64,000 nucleotides of DNA from Weissella confusa. GTDB lineage: Bacteria > Bacillota > Bacilli > Lactobacillales > Lactobacillaceae. The stretch spans positions 1 through 64,000 of the forward strand of contig JAAOED010000005.1 of NCBI GenBank assembly GCA_016466735.1. Direction: 5' to 3'. A program made the position numbers and the translations under genes. Below the pieces are notes generated by a model. The model ran no database searches, was not told the origin of the DNA, and saw only the letters and a program-made list of their open reading frames with translations. Of the stretch, positions 45,111-54,186 are shown piece by piece. The stretch's first letter is position 1, and every line of letters begins with the position of its first letter.

Positions 45111-45260
45111 CTACTTATTTTCAGATGCAGCCTTGACCTTAGCACGTGCTTTTGCCAACAAAGCCTCACGTGCAGACAACTTTTGATCACGGGTAACAGC
45201 ACCCTTTGACGCTGCCCCACGTGCAAAATCATTTGACTTGATTGTTCCCTTGCCCATCAT
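45111..45260 (-). CDS. Small basic hypothetical protein (49 aa)
   Basis: Not recognised. ORF beginning MMGKGTIKSNDFARGAASKG and ending KARAKVKAASENK; rich in Ala, Lys and Arg, no hydrophobic helix. An AGAGGT SD lies just upstream and a good terminator just downstream, which supports a real gene. The composition fits a small nucleic-acid- or ribosome-associated protein, but that is only a suggestion. Confidence 0.6.
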   Translation of the reverse strand: MMGKGTIKSNDFARGAASKGAVTRDQKLSAREALLAKARAKVKAASENK

Positions 45261-45312
45261 GTCTACCTCTTTTTTCAATCTCGTTACTTACATTATACCT
45301 GAGATTGCTGAA

Positions 45313-47016
45313 CTACTTCAAAGAGTTGTTCGTTAAATTGATAACATTAGCGACTGATGCACCCTTAACCGTCTTCACCTTCAACGCGACATCATCACCT
45401 GCTTGCATCAACAAGGCGTTTTGCATCTTAGAAGGATCAAGCGTGTACATCGTCTCATCATTTTCAAGCTTGAAAATTACGACTTGCTTATCATCCAATG
45501 TGGCGTTGGCGTTAACACGGGCAACCTTACCTGTAATCGTTTGCGTCTTAATTGAGGCATCGTTAGCGCTCGCTGTTTGCACACTACCAGCCAAGGCGTT
45601 ACGGTAGGCAGCCAAGGCGTCAGAAGCATTTGCTCCTTCACCAATGACGTTTTGGTCAGCTCCCTTAATGTAGGCGTACTCACGGAAACGCTCATTTTGG
45701 TCCATCATTGATACCACCCAAGTTGGCGTACCGTCAATGTTCATGATAACTGGGTTTGAACCGTGCCACTTGTTTTGGGGATGCAATTGCTTAGCAACCT
45801 TAATCGCCCCATCAGAATCCATGATACCAACGTTCTTACCCGTGTAGAATGATAGCTTACCTGTACGTGTGTCGATCAATGAGTATCCCTTGTCAGAGTC
45901 CGCATTTGACGTCACTGTTGTGAAATCATCAAAGTATGAAATTGAACGGTCGTTGTTAAAGACTGGCGTCACGCCACTTTCTGAACCATTTTCAGTTGGC
46001 TTGATCTGGTTCTTGTGACGGAAGTTAAAGGCATATGGATTACCGTAAGCACGGTTCATACGCGTTGCTGCTTCTGGTGACACACCGGCATCAACCCATG
46101 CTGGCAAATCCTTTGTGCTGTAGACTGTCGTCTTACCCGTCTCCGCATTCGTCAACGACACGTGGATATCGTCGTACATCAATTGACCAGCCCAACGCAC
46201 ATTGAGCAACGTTTGTACCCAGTAGGCTTGGTTATTGTTGTCGATTTCCAAAATTGGTTCACCCACTTGGGCGTACTTTGGATTACGCATGTAAATCTTA
46301 CGTGCGATATTGTGTGAGAACCAGCTAGTCTCTGAGTAATCCAGCTTTTCCTTCACAAAGTGGGCCGTGTCATTAATATCCGTGGCCGAAATAATAAAGT
46401 ATCCTGGCAACGTCCGGTTCATTAACCATGACATGAAGCCATTAAATTCAACTGGTGCCACGTAGTATGGCTTACCGTTGATATATTGGGCTGACAAATC
46501 CCCCAAACGGTACATAGAAGAATCAGGCACTTGAGAGAAAGCCTTCTTCATCATATTTTGTGAGGCTTGGGCTGACAAGGCGATTGGTTGATCATCCTTA
46601 GTCAAGGGTGCTTCCTTCTTAACCGTCGCTTGCACAGAGTTGTACATTGGACGCACCGTCAACGCTTGTGAAACACCAGCTCCCAATGAAATCAAGAATG
46701 CGATGATTGGAATAATGAATGGCCAAATCGTCAACCCTTCAACGCTGATGTGTGTGCCGCGCTTTGTCACGCGTTGTACAACTTGTGCTGATGCGCCGGT
46801 AATCAACGCCCACACAACGACAATTGCCGATTCAACCGCAACCGGCATCACCAATTGTGACAACGTTGGTACTGGCATCAACCAGTACACGTAACCCGCG
46901 TTTAAGATCGTCACAATCAACATCGTAATCCATGTTAATTTCGTAATCTTAAACTTCAACGCCCAAATCAATGCGATCAGGGCAGTAATTTCTAGAACCA
47001 AAAATGAGGTTAGCAT
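45313..47016 (-). CDS. Large membrane-anchored extracellular protein of unknown function
   Basis: A 567-residue protein that I do not recognise. About four N-terminal transmembrane helices (residues 2-24, 27-46, 55-77, 95-118) are followed by some 440 residues of soluble sequence, probably outside the cell. The soluble part contains two similar-looking beta-rich regions (around GKPYYVAPVEFNGFMSW and DGTPTWVVSMMDQNERFREY) reminiscent of PepSY-like or transport-associated repeats, and an OB-like C-terminal segment (ITGKVARVNANATLDDKQVV). SD AGGAG precedes ATG. Monocistronic. Confidence 0.75.
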   Translation of the reverse strand: MLTSFLVLEITALIALIWALKFKITKLTWITMLIVTILNAGYVYWLMPVPTLSQLVMPVAVESAIVVVWALITGASAQVVQRVTKRGTHISVEGLTIWPFIIPIIAFLISLGAGVSQALTVRPMYNSVQATVKKEAPLTKDDQPIALSAQASQNMMKKAFSQVPDSSMYRLGDLSAQYINGKPYYVAPVEFNGFMSWLMNRTLPGYFIISATDINDTAHFVKEKLDYSETSWFSHNIARKIYMRNPKYAQVGEPILEIDNNNQAYWVQTLLNVRWAGQLMYDDIHVSLTNAETGKTTVYSTKDLPAWVDAGVSPEAATRMNRAYGNPYAFNFRHKNQIKPTENGSESGVTPVFNNDRSISYFDDFTTVTSNADSDKGYSLIDTRTGKLSFYTGKNVGIMDSDGAIKVAKQLHPQNKWHGSNPVIMNIDGTPTWVVSMMDQNERFREYAYIKGADQNVIGEGANASDALAAYRNALAGSVQTASANDASIKTQTITGKVARVNANATLDDKQVVIFKLENDETMYTLDPSKMQNALLMQAGDDVALKVKTVKGASVANVINLTNNSLK

Positions 47017-47082
47017 AAAATCTCCTGTAATCCGTTTGTGATAACCTTAATTTTAGCTTATATAGACCCGAGTTACTAGACG

Positions 47083-47113
47083 AAAAAACGGACCTCCACG
47101 TGGGAGGCCCGTT
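47083..47113 (-). terminator. Terminator after the 211-aa gene
   Basis: Minus-strand stem AACGGGCCTCC / GGAGGTCCGTT, followed by TTTTT. Confidence 0.75.
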
Positions 47114-47119
47114 TCGTTA

Positions 47120-47755
47120 CTATTCAGAATCGTGTTTTGACTTCAACTTAAATGTTGGCACGTCATCATGTGCGTGTGTGTGCCCAAAATTAATTTCTGG
47201 AATACCATGTTCCAACATATGGTGATTGCGATGTTCGAATTGATCATCTTCCCACGCCGCATCCACTTCTTGCCATGAGCCAGTACGTGCCAATATTTCG
47301 CGGTACTTGGCTGGCATTTGCTTTGACCCAATCGCAATCAAAGCATCCGCATGGGCTTGTAGCGCCTCGCTAAAGTCAGCGTGCGGCTCAGCAATCCAAG
47401 CGAACAAGCCAATCGTTTCCAATTCAAGTTCTTCATAATCAGTTGGCGCAACATCAACAAACGTATCTGGTGCAATATCCATTGCCTTGGGCGCCACTAG
47501 CATCTTAGGTGCGACTTCCCATTCGTAAAAACCAGGGACATCACGTGACTTTGACACGCGATTAATCGTGACGATGCCAAGTTGGTAACCCATTGCCAAA
47601 CCAAGTGAATATTCTTCTGGTAGTGGCTCTTTACCAGATACCATCAAAAACTCTGTTACACCTTCATCAGGTGCATACGGAAAGGCAATTAGTGCTTGTT
47701 GGCCAAGCATTACGTCATTTGCAATCGGTTGGGGCACAATCAGTGCTTTCATCAT
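47120..47755 (-). CDS. Hypothetical protein with His-rich C terminus
   Basis: A 211-residue soluble protein of unknown function. The N terminus (MKALIVPQPIANDVMLGQQA) faintly recalls ASCH/PUA-like domains. The C-terminal 45 residues are His-rich (EHRNHHMLEHG, HTHAHDDVP), which could bind metal. It lies 15 bases after the 128-aa gene, so both are probably one operon. Two adjacent in-frame ATGs; the SD GAGGAC fits the second slightly better. Confidence 0.7.
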   Translation of the reverse strand: MMKALIVPQPIANDVMLGQQALIAFPYAPDEGVTEFLMVSGKEPLPEEYSLGLAMGYQLGIVTINRVSKSRDVPGFYEWEVAPKMLVAPKAMDIAPDTFVDVAPTDYEELELETIGLFAWIAEPHADFSEALQAHADALIAIGSKQMPAKYREILARTGSWQEVDAAWEDDQFEHRNHHMLEHGIPEINFGHTHAHDDVPTFKLKSKHDSE

Positions 47756-47770
47756 GTTGTCCTCGTTCTA

Positions 47771-48157
47771 TTAGTCAGCTAGCACGTCGGCCATGCGGTT
47801 CATCAAGTAAGCTTCAGCTGCTTCAACTGCATCTTCAAGCTCTTCTGCATCATCTTCGGTAAAGTTGCCAACCGCCTCACGATTGTGTAGGTTGCGAATG
47901 GTTAACAACGTTGTGCGTTCGCCATCTGATAGATCAGTGTGCAAGTTCGCCAAAGCTTTGGCAACCGCCCCCTCTTCAGCTGGCAAATCAGCAAACGCCA
48001 AGAATGATCGCATAATCATTTCACGCTGCGCTTGATAGTCAGCACGTACGTCAGTTTCTGGCAACTTCCCTTTAGCGATTTCAGCTTCCTCACGCTCGGA
48101 AACACTATCAAGGTAGAGCACCGTTCCCAATTCAATGTTAAATTCATCAAAAGTCAT
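47771..48157 (-). CDS. Hypothetical acidic protein
   Basis: A 128-residue acidic, helix-rich protein (NFTEDDAEELEDAVEAAEAYL near the C terminus), not recognised. SD AGGAG lies upstream of ATG 48157. Apparent two-gene operon with the His-rich protein downstream. No TM or signal sequence. Confidence 0.7.
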   Translation of the reverse strand: MTFDEFNIELGTVLYLDSVSEREEAEIAKGKLPETDVRADYQAQREMIMRSFLAFADLPAEEGAVAKALANLHTDLSDGERTTLLTIRNLHNREAVGNFTEDDAEELEDAVEAAEAYLMNRMADVLAD

Positions 48158-48224
48158 GCCAAAATCTCCTGTGTAAAGGTTAGTAGTCTTAATACGCTTA
48201 TTGTATCACAGGCAAAAGTGCTTT

Positions 48225-48253
48225 TTGAAATTCCGCGACTGAACAGATACAAT
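48225..48253 (+). promoter_or_regulatory. Promoter of the Nudix gene
   Basis: TTGAAA (48225-48230), 17-base spacer, TACAAT (48248-48253), 29 bases before the ATG. Confidence 0.65.
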
Positions 48254-48282
48254 TGAGAAAACAACGATTCGGGGTATTCACA

Positions 48283-48759
48283 ATGGTAATGGAGAATTAT
48301 TTCAAAGACCTACGCGGCAAAATCGGGCACGATGAAATTATTATGCCTGGTGTGGCCGGTATTTTATTCGACGAAACGCGAACAAAGGTACTCCTTGAGA
48401 AGCGTGGCGACGGTGAGATTGGCTGGAGCCTGGTTGGGGGAATGCAAAATCTGGGTGAGTCAGCAATGACTTCTTTGCAACGTGAATTCAAAGAAGAAGC
48501 TGGTATCGATGTTGAAATTGCTGCTTTGGTTGGTGTAGATACGAACTTCCACCACGTCTTTCCGAGCGGTGACAAAGCGCAAATCCCAATGTTTTTGTTT
48601 GAAGTCACGCATGTTGATGGTGAACTGCAAGCTGATGGGGATGAAACGTTGGCATTGGAGTTTGTGCCACTCGCTAGTCACCCGAAAATGTATAATGTGC
48701 AACACCAACTCGCTATCGATCAACTAATCGCTGAAGTTCCGTACGGTTGGTACAACTAA
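48283..48759 (+). CDS. Nudix hydrolase
   Basis: About 158 residues. A complete Nudix box is visible: GGMQNLGES.. through REFKEEAGI, matching GX5EX7REUXEEXGU. Start 48283 (MVMENYFKDLRGK) is supported by GGGG about 8 bases upstream and by the promoter; an upstream in-frame codon would lie inside the -10. Hydrolyses a nucleoside diphosphate derivative; substrate cannot be told. Confidence 0.88.
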   Translation: MVMENYFKDLRGKIGHDEIIMPGVAGILFDETRTKVLLEKRGDGEIGWSLVGGMQNLGESAMTSLQREFKEEAGIDVEIAALVGVDTNFHHVFPSGDKAQIPMFLFEVTHVDGELQADGDETLALEFVPLASHPKMYNVQHQLAIDQLIAEVPYGWYN

Positions 48760-48760
48760 T

Positions 48761-48805
48761 AAAAGCGCTGGCAAACGACTTTAACAATCGTTTGCCAGCG
48801 CTTTT
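48761..48805. terminator. Bidirectional terminator between convergent genes
   Basis: 18-bp perfect stem (48761-48778 with 48788-48805, core AGCGCTGGCAAACGA) and T-runs on both strands. Confidence 0.88.
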
Positions 48806-48808
48806 TAA

Positions 48809-48952
48809 TTACTTATCTTCTGACAAGAATGATGCAATTTCATCTGGCGTATCAACCAATTCAATGTGAATCAATCCACGCTTCAATTGCAATTCTGTTT
48901 CCTTCGTCAAACGAGTGGCTTGCTTCTTAGCTAGCTTTTCTGACTTCTTCAT
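48809..48952 (-). CDS. Small hypothetical protein (47 aa)
   Basis: Not recognised. Begins MKKSEKLAKKQATRLTKETE, ends ASFLSEDK: a strongly basic N-terminal half and an acidic C-terminal half, no TM. SD-like AGAGG about 10 bases upstream, and a strong terminator immediately downstream. Codon use looks like neighbours. Probably a real small gene. Confidence 0.6.
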   Translation of the reverse strand: MKKSEKLAKKQATRLTKETELQLKRGLIHIELVDTPDEIASFLSEDK

Positions 48953-48992
48953 GGGTGAAATGCCTCTTTTCAGTTAATAACTGTATTATACG

Positions 48993-49523
48993 CTATTGTT
49001 CACCCGTTCGTCGAATTTGGGCTAAGTGAATCATCACCCATTCTTCAATTCGCTCACCAAGCTTTGTATAGGTCATGATAAACCAGGCCACATACACAAC
49101 AGCCAAAATACCAAAAGCCCCAATCTCAGCGTCTAAAACAGATAATCCAAACCGACGTAGTACCACCAAATCTAATAACATATACAAAATTGGTGCCACA
49201 ATCACCAATGTCATCGTCATCATCAATGTGTTTTCACGATTGGCTTGGCGGGCATCAGCTTTTTTGTACTCAACCAACGTTAAATCATGCAATTGGTGAA
49301 TTGTTAAAATCTGCGTGTCCACTTGCGCCAGACCCGCTTCTTGCTTCAGCAGCATCACATCCGTCATATTATCACCAGCCATTAGCGTCACTAATAGTTC
49401 AGCGCGACGACGAGGCACCATAGTGTATAAGTCGGTTGCGTTAATTCTTTCAACCTGGTGGCCGTTTTCACCCTGGAAGTGGAATACGATTTGGCTGTCC
49501 TGATTTTGAACTAGAAAAAGCAT
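48993..49523 (-). CDS. Hypothetical membrane protein with two C-terminal helices
   Basis: A 176-residue protein, not recognised. Soluble N-terminal part (about 1-95), then two transmembrane helices (about 98-122 and 133-156) and a short tail. Strong SD (AAGGAGGT). Its leader carries a 14-bp inverted repeat whose second arm ends right at the SD. Confidence 0.7.
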   Translation of the reverse strand: MLFLVQNQDSQIVFHFQGENGHQVERINATDLYTMVPRRRAELLVTLMAGDNMTDVMLLKQEAGLAQVDTQILTIHQLHDLTLVEYKKADARQANRENTLMMTMTLVIVAPILYMLLDLVVLRRFGLSVLDAEIGAFGILAVVYVAWFIMTYTKLGERIEEWVMIHLAQIRRTGEQ

Positions 49524-49534
49524 AGCGCACCTCC

Positions 49535-49623
49535 TTCATGAAACTTTTTTACCTTACTTTTTCTCTGTGCGAAAACCATTATTAACCAGAAAAAAAGTCG
49601 TTTCAATCTAAAAGTTTCATGAA
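49535..49623 (-). promoter_or_regulatory. 14-bp inverted repeat in the leader of the 176-aa gene
   Basis: TTCATGAAACTTTT (49535-49548) and its exact complement (49610-49623). In the mRNA of the downstream minus-strand gene the arm next to the SD could pair with the distal arm and hide the SD. It may equally be an operator, since TTCATGAA is itself palindromic. Confidence 0.4.
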
Positions 49624-49639
49624 ATCGGTTACATTCTCT

Positions 49640-49763
49640 TATCACAGCAGCTGATGGTCTAAAACCCCTAACTTTAGTCAGGCGCAAGACCAAAGACGCA
49701 CCTGTTAAAGGCGCCTTGGCCACGTCGGCGGTCTAAAGCCCCCGACATTTTCAGTCTACTTTA
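49640..49763. repeat. 124-bp dispersed repeat, copy 2
   Basis: Same length as copy 1 (10683-10806) and about 87% identical, same orientation. The hairpins are kept but less perfect (one mismatch in the second stem, G-U or A-C in the first). Its last bases coincide with the sbcC stop codon (49761-49763). Confidence 0.85.
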
Positions 49764-52700
49764 TACCATGCGATAAGTTAATTTGCTACGTCCGCTACCT
49801 TGTTTTGTGACCACCATTTGCTGTGGAATTTGCTGTTTCATTGACTCAACGTGTGAGATAACCCCAATCAAACGGCCACTTTGTTCGACTGACGCCAGTG
49901 CTTCCATCGCTTGTGACAGTGTGGTCCCATCAAGTGATCCAAATCCTTCATCAATGAACAACGCATCAATCTTCGCCCCACCGGCACGGTGTTGCACAAC
50001 CTCGGCCATCGAAAGTGCGATAGACAGCGCTGCGATAAATGATTCACCACCAGACAGCGTGCTCGTTGAACGTACCTTACCCGCGTCTTGATCATAAATA
50101 TCGATATCCAAACCGTTTTGGTTGGCTCGACCAGCTTGACGGTTGGACAGGACAAATTGGTAACGCCCAGCTGACAGATTACCAATATAGTGTTCATTCG
50201 CGTACGCCAACACTTCATAAAGGAAACTACGCAGGACATACGGCTCAAGACGAAGATTCTTGGCATTGACGCCATCTACCGCTTGCGTCAACTTAATCAA
50301 ATCGGCTGACTTAGCTGTAATCGCCGTAATTCGTGCTTCTAAATCAACGACCGTTTCGTGTTCCTTGCGCAATTTATCTAGCTCAAATTGCAATTTAGCC
50401 TTGCGGTCACGTGCGATTGTTTCCGCTTCGCTAGCAGCATCTTGCTGCGCTTGAAGCGCTGTAAGGTCAGGTGCGGCTTGGTCACCAATTTCAGTCGTAA
50501 TCGCCTCCAATTGTTGCTTATTTTCAGCAACTTGCGTGTCATACGTCGCGATTTCTGCACTCAAAGTCGTCATCAACGACTTTTCGGCATCCAAACGCGC
50601 CAACAAGTCCTTAAAGGCTGTCTCATCCGCTACAGGGCCAGCTTCAATCTCAGCACCCAAACGCCCTGACATCGTCGCAAATTGCTCATTAGCAGCCTCC
50701 AATTCCGCCGTTAGCTCTGCCTGACGCCCTTGCAACGTCTGGACCGTCTGTTGGGCGCTACGAACCGCTTCTTGCACAACTTGTTGTTGCTTCTCAAAAG
50801 CGGCAATTTCCGCGGCCAACGTTTGGCGCTCATCTTCATAAGTTGCAACATCTCCCAACTCACCTAACGCGTTCAATTTTGCCAATGCATCTCGGTCAAT
50901 TGTTAATTGGCGTTCTTGCTCTTGCAATTGTGCCGACGTTGATGCAGCTTGCTCTTTCAACTTGCCTAGTTCTGATGTCAAATCAGTAATTTCGCGCGTT
51001 GTCTTAGCTTGTAGCGTCGCATTCTGTTCGACCATAGCCTTCATGGCATCGTAACGTGCAGTCACAACACCTGAATCATACGTATCCGGCAATAAATCAT
51101 TTGGAAATACTTGGCGCCAATCGGCATAAAGCGTCTCATATTCTTCTGCTAGGTCGGCCTTTGCTTGGCCAAACGATGTCGTCTCCTTCGCAACCGCGTC
51201 TTCCAGCTCATTAACCGATGCCTTCACACCCGCTTCGTCCGCGATGGCACGTTGCTCAGCTGTTTCGGCCTCTTCCACTTCGGCTATGGCGACCTTTAAA
51301 TCTTCGTACGTCGTTTGGACGGCATGTTGATCTTCATTTTCACCAGTGTAAATCTGACCACAAACAGCACAAGGTTCGCCAACCTTCAGTTCATTATGCA
51401 ATTGCTGAATCATCACATTGCGACGAAGCGCTGCCTTGGATTCACGCATTGCAATCACTTCCGCTAATGTTGTTTGCGCAGTGGCTAACTTGTGTTGTGC
51501 GGTTTCATATGTTTCTTGCGTGTTTGCCAAGGTGACTTGCTGTTGGTTCAAGCGCGTTTGGGCCTGTGATAGCGACGCGATACGACCAGCAAATCCTGCC
51601 AACGCGGTTTGTTGCGTTGCGACATCAGCTAGTGATGCCAAGCGCTCGTTCGCATCCGTCATCTTTTGTTCAACTTCTGCAACATGTTTAGCTGTTCCAG
51701 CCTGCATATCATGCAATTCCGTCAAGCGTTCCTCGGACGTATTAATCGTCTTTTGTAAGTCGGCTTGACGCTTCGCATTTGGTAGTAACGTTTCTGTCAC
51801 CAGCGTCAAGCGTTCGCGTTGCGCGACTACCGCCGGTTCACCAGCTGTTAACGTCGCTTGTTCTTGACGCGCCGTTGCTACCGCTTTTTCAGCCTCAACT
51901 AACTTGCTTGCGGTCTGGGTCGACTCCTCAGTCAATCGTTGCACTGTTCGCTTGGCATCATCTACCTTCGCAACCAAATCTCGTTGGCCATTCCCCCAAT
52001 CCAAGAGTGCCAAGTCAGCACGCTTAGCTGCGATTTCATCAGCTAGCGTCGCTAATTGCGTTGCCTGTGCCTGCAAAGCCTGTTGACGTTCAATTGCTTG
52101 AGCCAACTTTTCACCGGCTTGTAACGCAGCTTGCGCGGTCGTCAAAGTAGCAACCGTTTGCTCATGAACTGTCGTTTGTTGTGCAACCGCTGTTTGTGCA
52201 GTAGCAACTTGAGTAGCTAAGTAGGCCACCTGTTCAGTTGGTGTTGGCGCAATTTCAGTGATGTTTGGCACATCCCAGCTGACTTGCTTCAGTGCTGCCC
52301 GTAGTTCATTCGTCAAACTTTCAATTTGCTTGTTTGTATCCTTGCGTTGATTCTTCAACGCTTCAGTAAACGCATCAAAAATTTCCGTGCCAAATAGGCT
52401 ACGTAAAATCGTAATCTTGTCATCACTTTGAGCCGCCAAGAATTCACGGAATTGATTCTGTGGTAGCAAAATAATCTTGCGGAATTGGTCCGCCGTCAAG
52501 TGCAACAACTCTTGGACGGTTTCATTAACTAGCGTTGTCTTTTCACCCAAATCGGCAATCGGTGTTTGCAAAGAATCATCCACTTCAGCAAACGACACTT
52601 CCGCCTTACGCTCCGTCGTATCGTCATCTGACTTGGCACCACGCTTCTTTTTTAATTGTTGCGTTGGCTTACGAGCAATGCGGTAGTACTGACCATTATG

Positions 52701-52946
52701 CTCAAACCAGAACGTCACCGCCGTTTCAGCCGTGGTTGGTGCGAACTCACTACGCATCGCTTCTGGCTTGCGATCACCAGTTCCTTCACCAAATAGCGCA
52801 TATGTCATTGCGTCGAACATGGTTGTCTTACCAGCACCAGTATCACCCGTAATCAAAAACAACTTTGATTCCGTAAAACGTTCAAAATCAACGGTCGTAT
52901 CTTCGTACGGCCCAAAATATTCAAGATGTAATTTAATAGGTCGCAT
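49761..52946 (-). CDS. sbcC: SbcC nuclease-complex ATPase subunit
   Basis: A 1061-residue Rad50-like SMC protein. Walker A LITGDTGAGKTTMFDAMTYALFG near the N terminus, two very long coiled coils, a central zinc hook CAVC (about residue 523), and the C-terminal signature LSGGESFIAALSIALSMAE with Walker B ALFIDEGFGSLD. With SbcD it cleaves hairpins and processes DNA ends. Starts 1 base after the sbcD stop. The stop codon lies in repeat copy 2. Confidence 0.95.
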   Translation of the reverse strand: MRPIKLHLEYFGPYEDTTVDFERFTESKLFLITGDTGAGKTTMFDAMTYALFGEGTGDRKPEAMRSEFAPTTAETAVTFWFEHNGQYYRIARKPTQQLKKKRGAKSDDDTTERKAEVSFAEVDDSLQTPIADLGEKTTLVNETVQELLHLTADQFRKIILLPQNQFREFLAAQSDDKITILRSLFGTEIFDAFTEALKNQRKDTNKQIESLTNELRAALKQVSWDVPNITEIAPTPTEQVAYLATQVATAQTAVAQQTTVHEQTVATLTTAQAALQAGEKLAQAIERQQALQAQATQLATLADEIAAKRADLALLDWGNGQRDLVAKVDDAKRTVQRLTEESTQTASKLVEAEKAVATARQEQATLTAGEPAVVAQRERLTLVTETLLPNAKRQADLQKTINTSEERLTELHDMQAGTAKHVAEVEQKMTDANERLASLADVATQQTALAGFAGRIASLSQAQTRLNQQQVTLANTQETYETAQHKLATAQTTLAEVIAMRESKAALRRNVMIQQLHNELKVGEPCAVCGQIYTGENEDQHAVQTTYEDLKVAIAEVEEAETAEQRAIADEAGVKASVNELEDAVAKETTSFGQAKADLAEEYETLYADWRQVFPNDLLPDTYDSGVVTARYDAMKAMVEQNATLQAKTTREITDLTSELGKLKEQAASTSAQLQEQERQLTIDRDALAKLNALGELGDVATYEDERQTLAAEIAAFEKQQQVVQEAVRSAQQTVQTLQGRQAELTAELEAANEQFATMSGRLGAEIEAGPVADETAFKDLLARLDAEKSLMTTLSAEIATYDTQVAENKQQLEAITTEIGDQAAPDLTALQAQQDAASEAETIARDRKAKLQFELDKLRKEHETVVDLEARITAITAKSADLIKLTQAVDGVNAKNLRLEPYVLRSFLYEVLAYANEHYIGNLSAGRYQFVLSNRQAGRANQNGLDIDIYDQDAGKVRSTSTLSGGESFIAALSIALSMAEVVQHRAGGAKIDALFIDEGFGSLDGTTLSQAMEALASVEQSGRLIGVISHVESMKQQIPQQMVVTKQGSGRSKLTYRMV

Positions 52947-52947
52947 A

Positions 52948-54117
52948 TTATCCTTCTTCCGCTTGTGAAATCGTAACTAACGTATCTGACACCAGCGTTT
53001 CTTGCATTGGCGTCAACGACTCACCCATCACTTCTTCGTAGAACTGACCAATCAAGTCTTCATTCGAAATATCATCATCAACCGGCTCCGGCACAACCTG
53101 CTGGTCCAAAGCAATTTTCGGCATGTCATATTGTAATTCCACAACATCTCCGTAAATCTCCGTCAAATCTGCACGCGCGTTTGAAGACTGTGCAGCACCT
53201 TGAATGCGAATACTGAAGAAGTTCGCATGTGCGCGGTCATATTGCTGATAGAAAGCTGGATCAGTTAACGTTTCAAACGTTTCCTGCAAGACAATCAAAT
53301 CCTTCGTCGGCGCAATCGGATGCCACGTGGTCTCAACGCCGTCAGCGGTCACATCCACAATGTATACACCCTTTTCAGTTTGAGCTTCCTTGGTATTGAA
53401 CTTAACTGGCGACCCTGAATAACGAATTGTTTTAGTCGGGCTAGCTTCGCGCAAGTGCAAGTGGCCTAAGGCGACATAATCGAAGTCTGCAAATTGTCCA
53501 GCCGTAATGCCCTTCAAGCCACCGACACGCGAGTTCGTCTCACTCGTAAACTCATAATCTTCGTTGTCTGAACCCGTCACATAATAGTGTGTTACCAAAA
53601 TATGGCGCTTGTCTGGATTAAAGTTTGCGACCATCTCGGGCACAATGCGCGCCATGACTTGTTCAATCGATTGATAGTCCGCAATTTCATCTTCAGACAC
53701 TTGATAGTACACACGCGCAGCCGTTGGTTCTAAGAATGGCAGCATGAAAATTTGCGCTTCCTCAGTTTCAACCGGCGTAAAAGCTTCTGCCAAAGTCGTA
53801 TTGATGTATAAATTAGTTTGTTCACGCCATTCGTGACCGGCTCCCAGACGCGTTGCCCCATCGTGGTTTCCTGAAACTGCATAAATTGGCAAATGATGCG
53901 TCAAATTCATCTCGCGTAGCATCGCCTCCAATGCCGTCACAGCACTTGTTGGTGCAATGGCACGGTCATACAAATCACCGGCCACAATAATACCGTCAAC
54001 TTGTTCATCCAGCGCCAATTGTAAAACCTTTTTAAAAGCGGCTTTTTGTTCCTCTAGCAATGAGAAGCCACCCAGTTCTTTACCGATATGCCAATCGGCA
54101 GTATGCAAAAGCTTCAT
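52948..54117 (-). CDS. sbcD: SbcD nuclease subunit
   Basis: A 389-residue Mre11-like metallophosphoesterase: HTADWHIGKE, IIVAGDLYDRAI, YAVSGNHDGATR, HILVTHYYV and ALGHLHLRE supply the metal ligands. Start 54117 (MKLLHTADWH) with AGGAAGG closely upstream; an ATG five codons earlier is possible. Operon with sbcC. Confidence 0.94.
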   Translation of the reverse strand: MKLLHTADWHIGKELGGFSLLEEQKAAFKKVLQLALDEQVDGIIVAGDLYDRAIAPTSAVTALEAMLREMNLTHHLPIYAVSGNHDGATRLGAGHEWREQTNLYINTTLAEAFTPVETEEAQIFMLPFLEPTAARVYYQVSEDEIADYQSIEQVMARIVPEMVANFNPDKRHILVTHYYVTGSDNEDYEFTSETNSRVGGLKGITAGQFADFDYVALGHLHLREASPTKTIRYSGSPVKFNTKEAQTEKGVYIVDVTADGVETTWHPIAPTKDLIVLQETFETLTDPAFYQQYDRAHANFFSIRIQGAAQSSNARADLTEIYGDVVELQYDMPKIALDQQVVPEPVDDDISNEDLIGQFYEEVMGESLTPMQETLVSDTLVTISQAEEG

Positions 54118-54143
54118 AAGCCTTCCTTTCATGCACAATTAGA

Positions 54144-54180
54144 AAAAAGTGGTCCAATCACCAGATTGAAGCCACTTTTT
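54144..54180. terminator. Terminator after the L-HicDH gene
   Basis: Stem AAAAAGTGG...CCACTTTTT with inner CAAT/ATTG pairs and T-runs on both strands; 6 bases beyond the gene stop. Confidence 0.7.
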
Positions 54181-54186
54181 GTGTTT

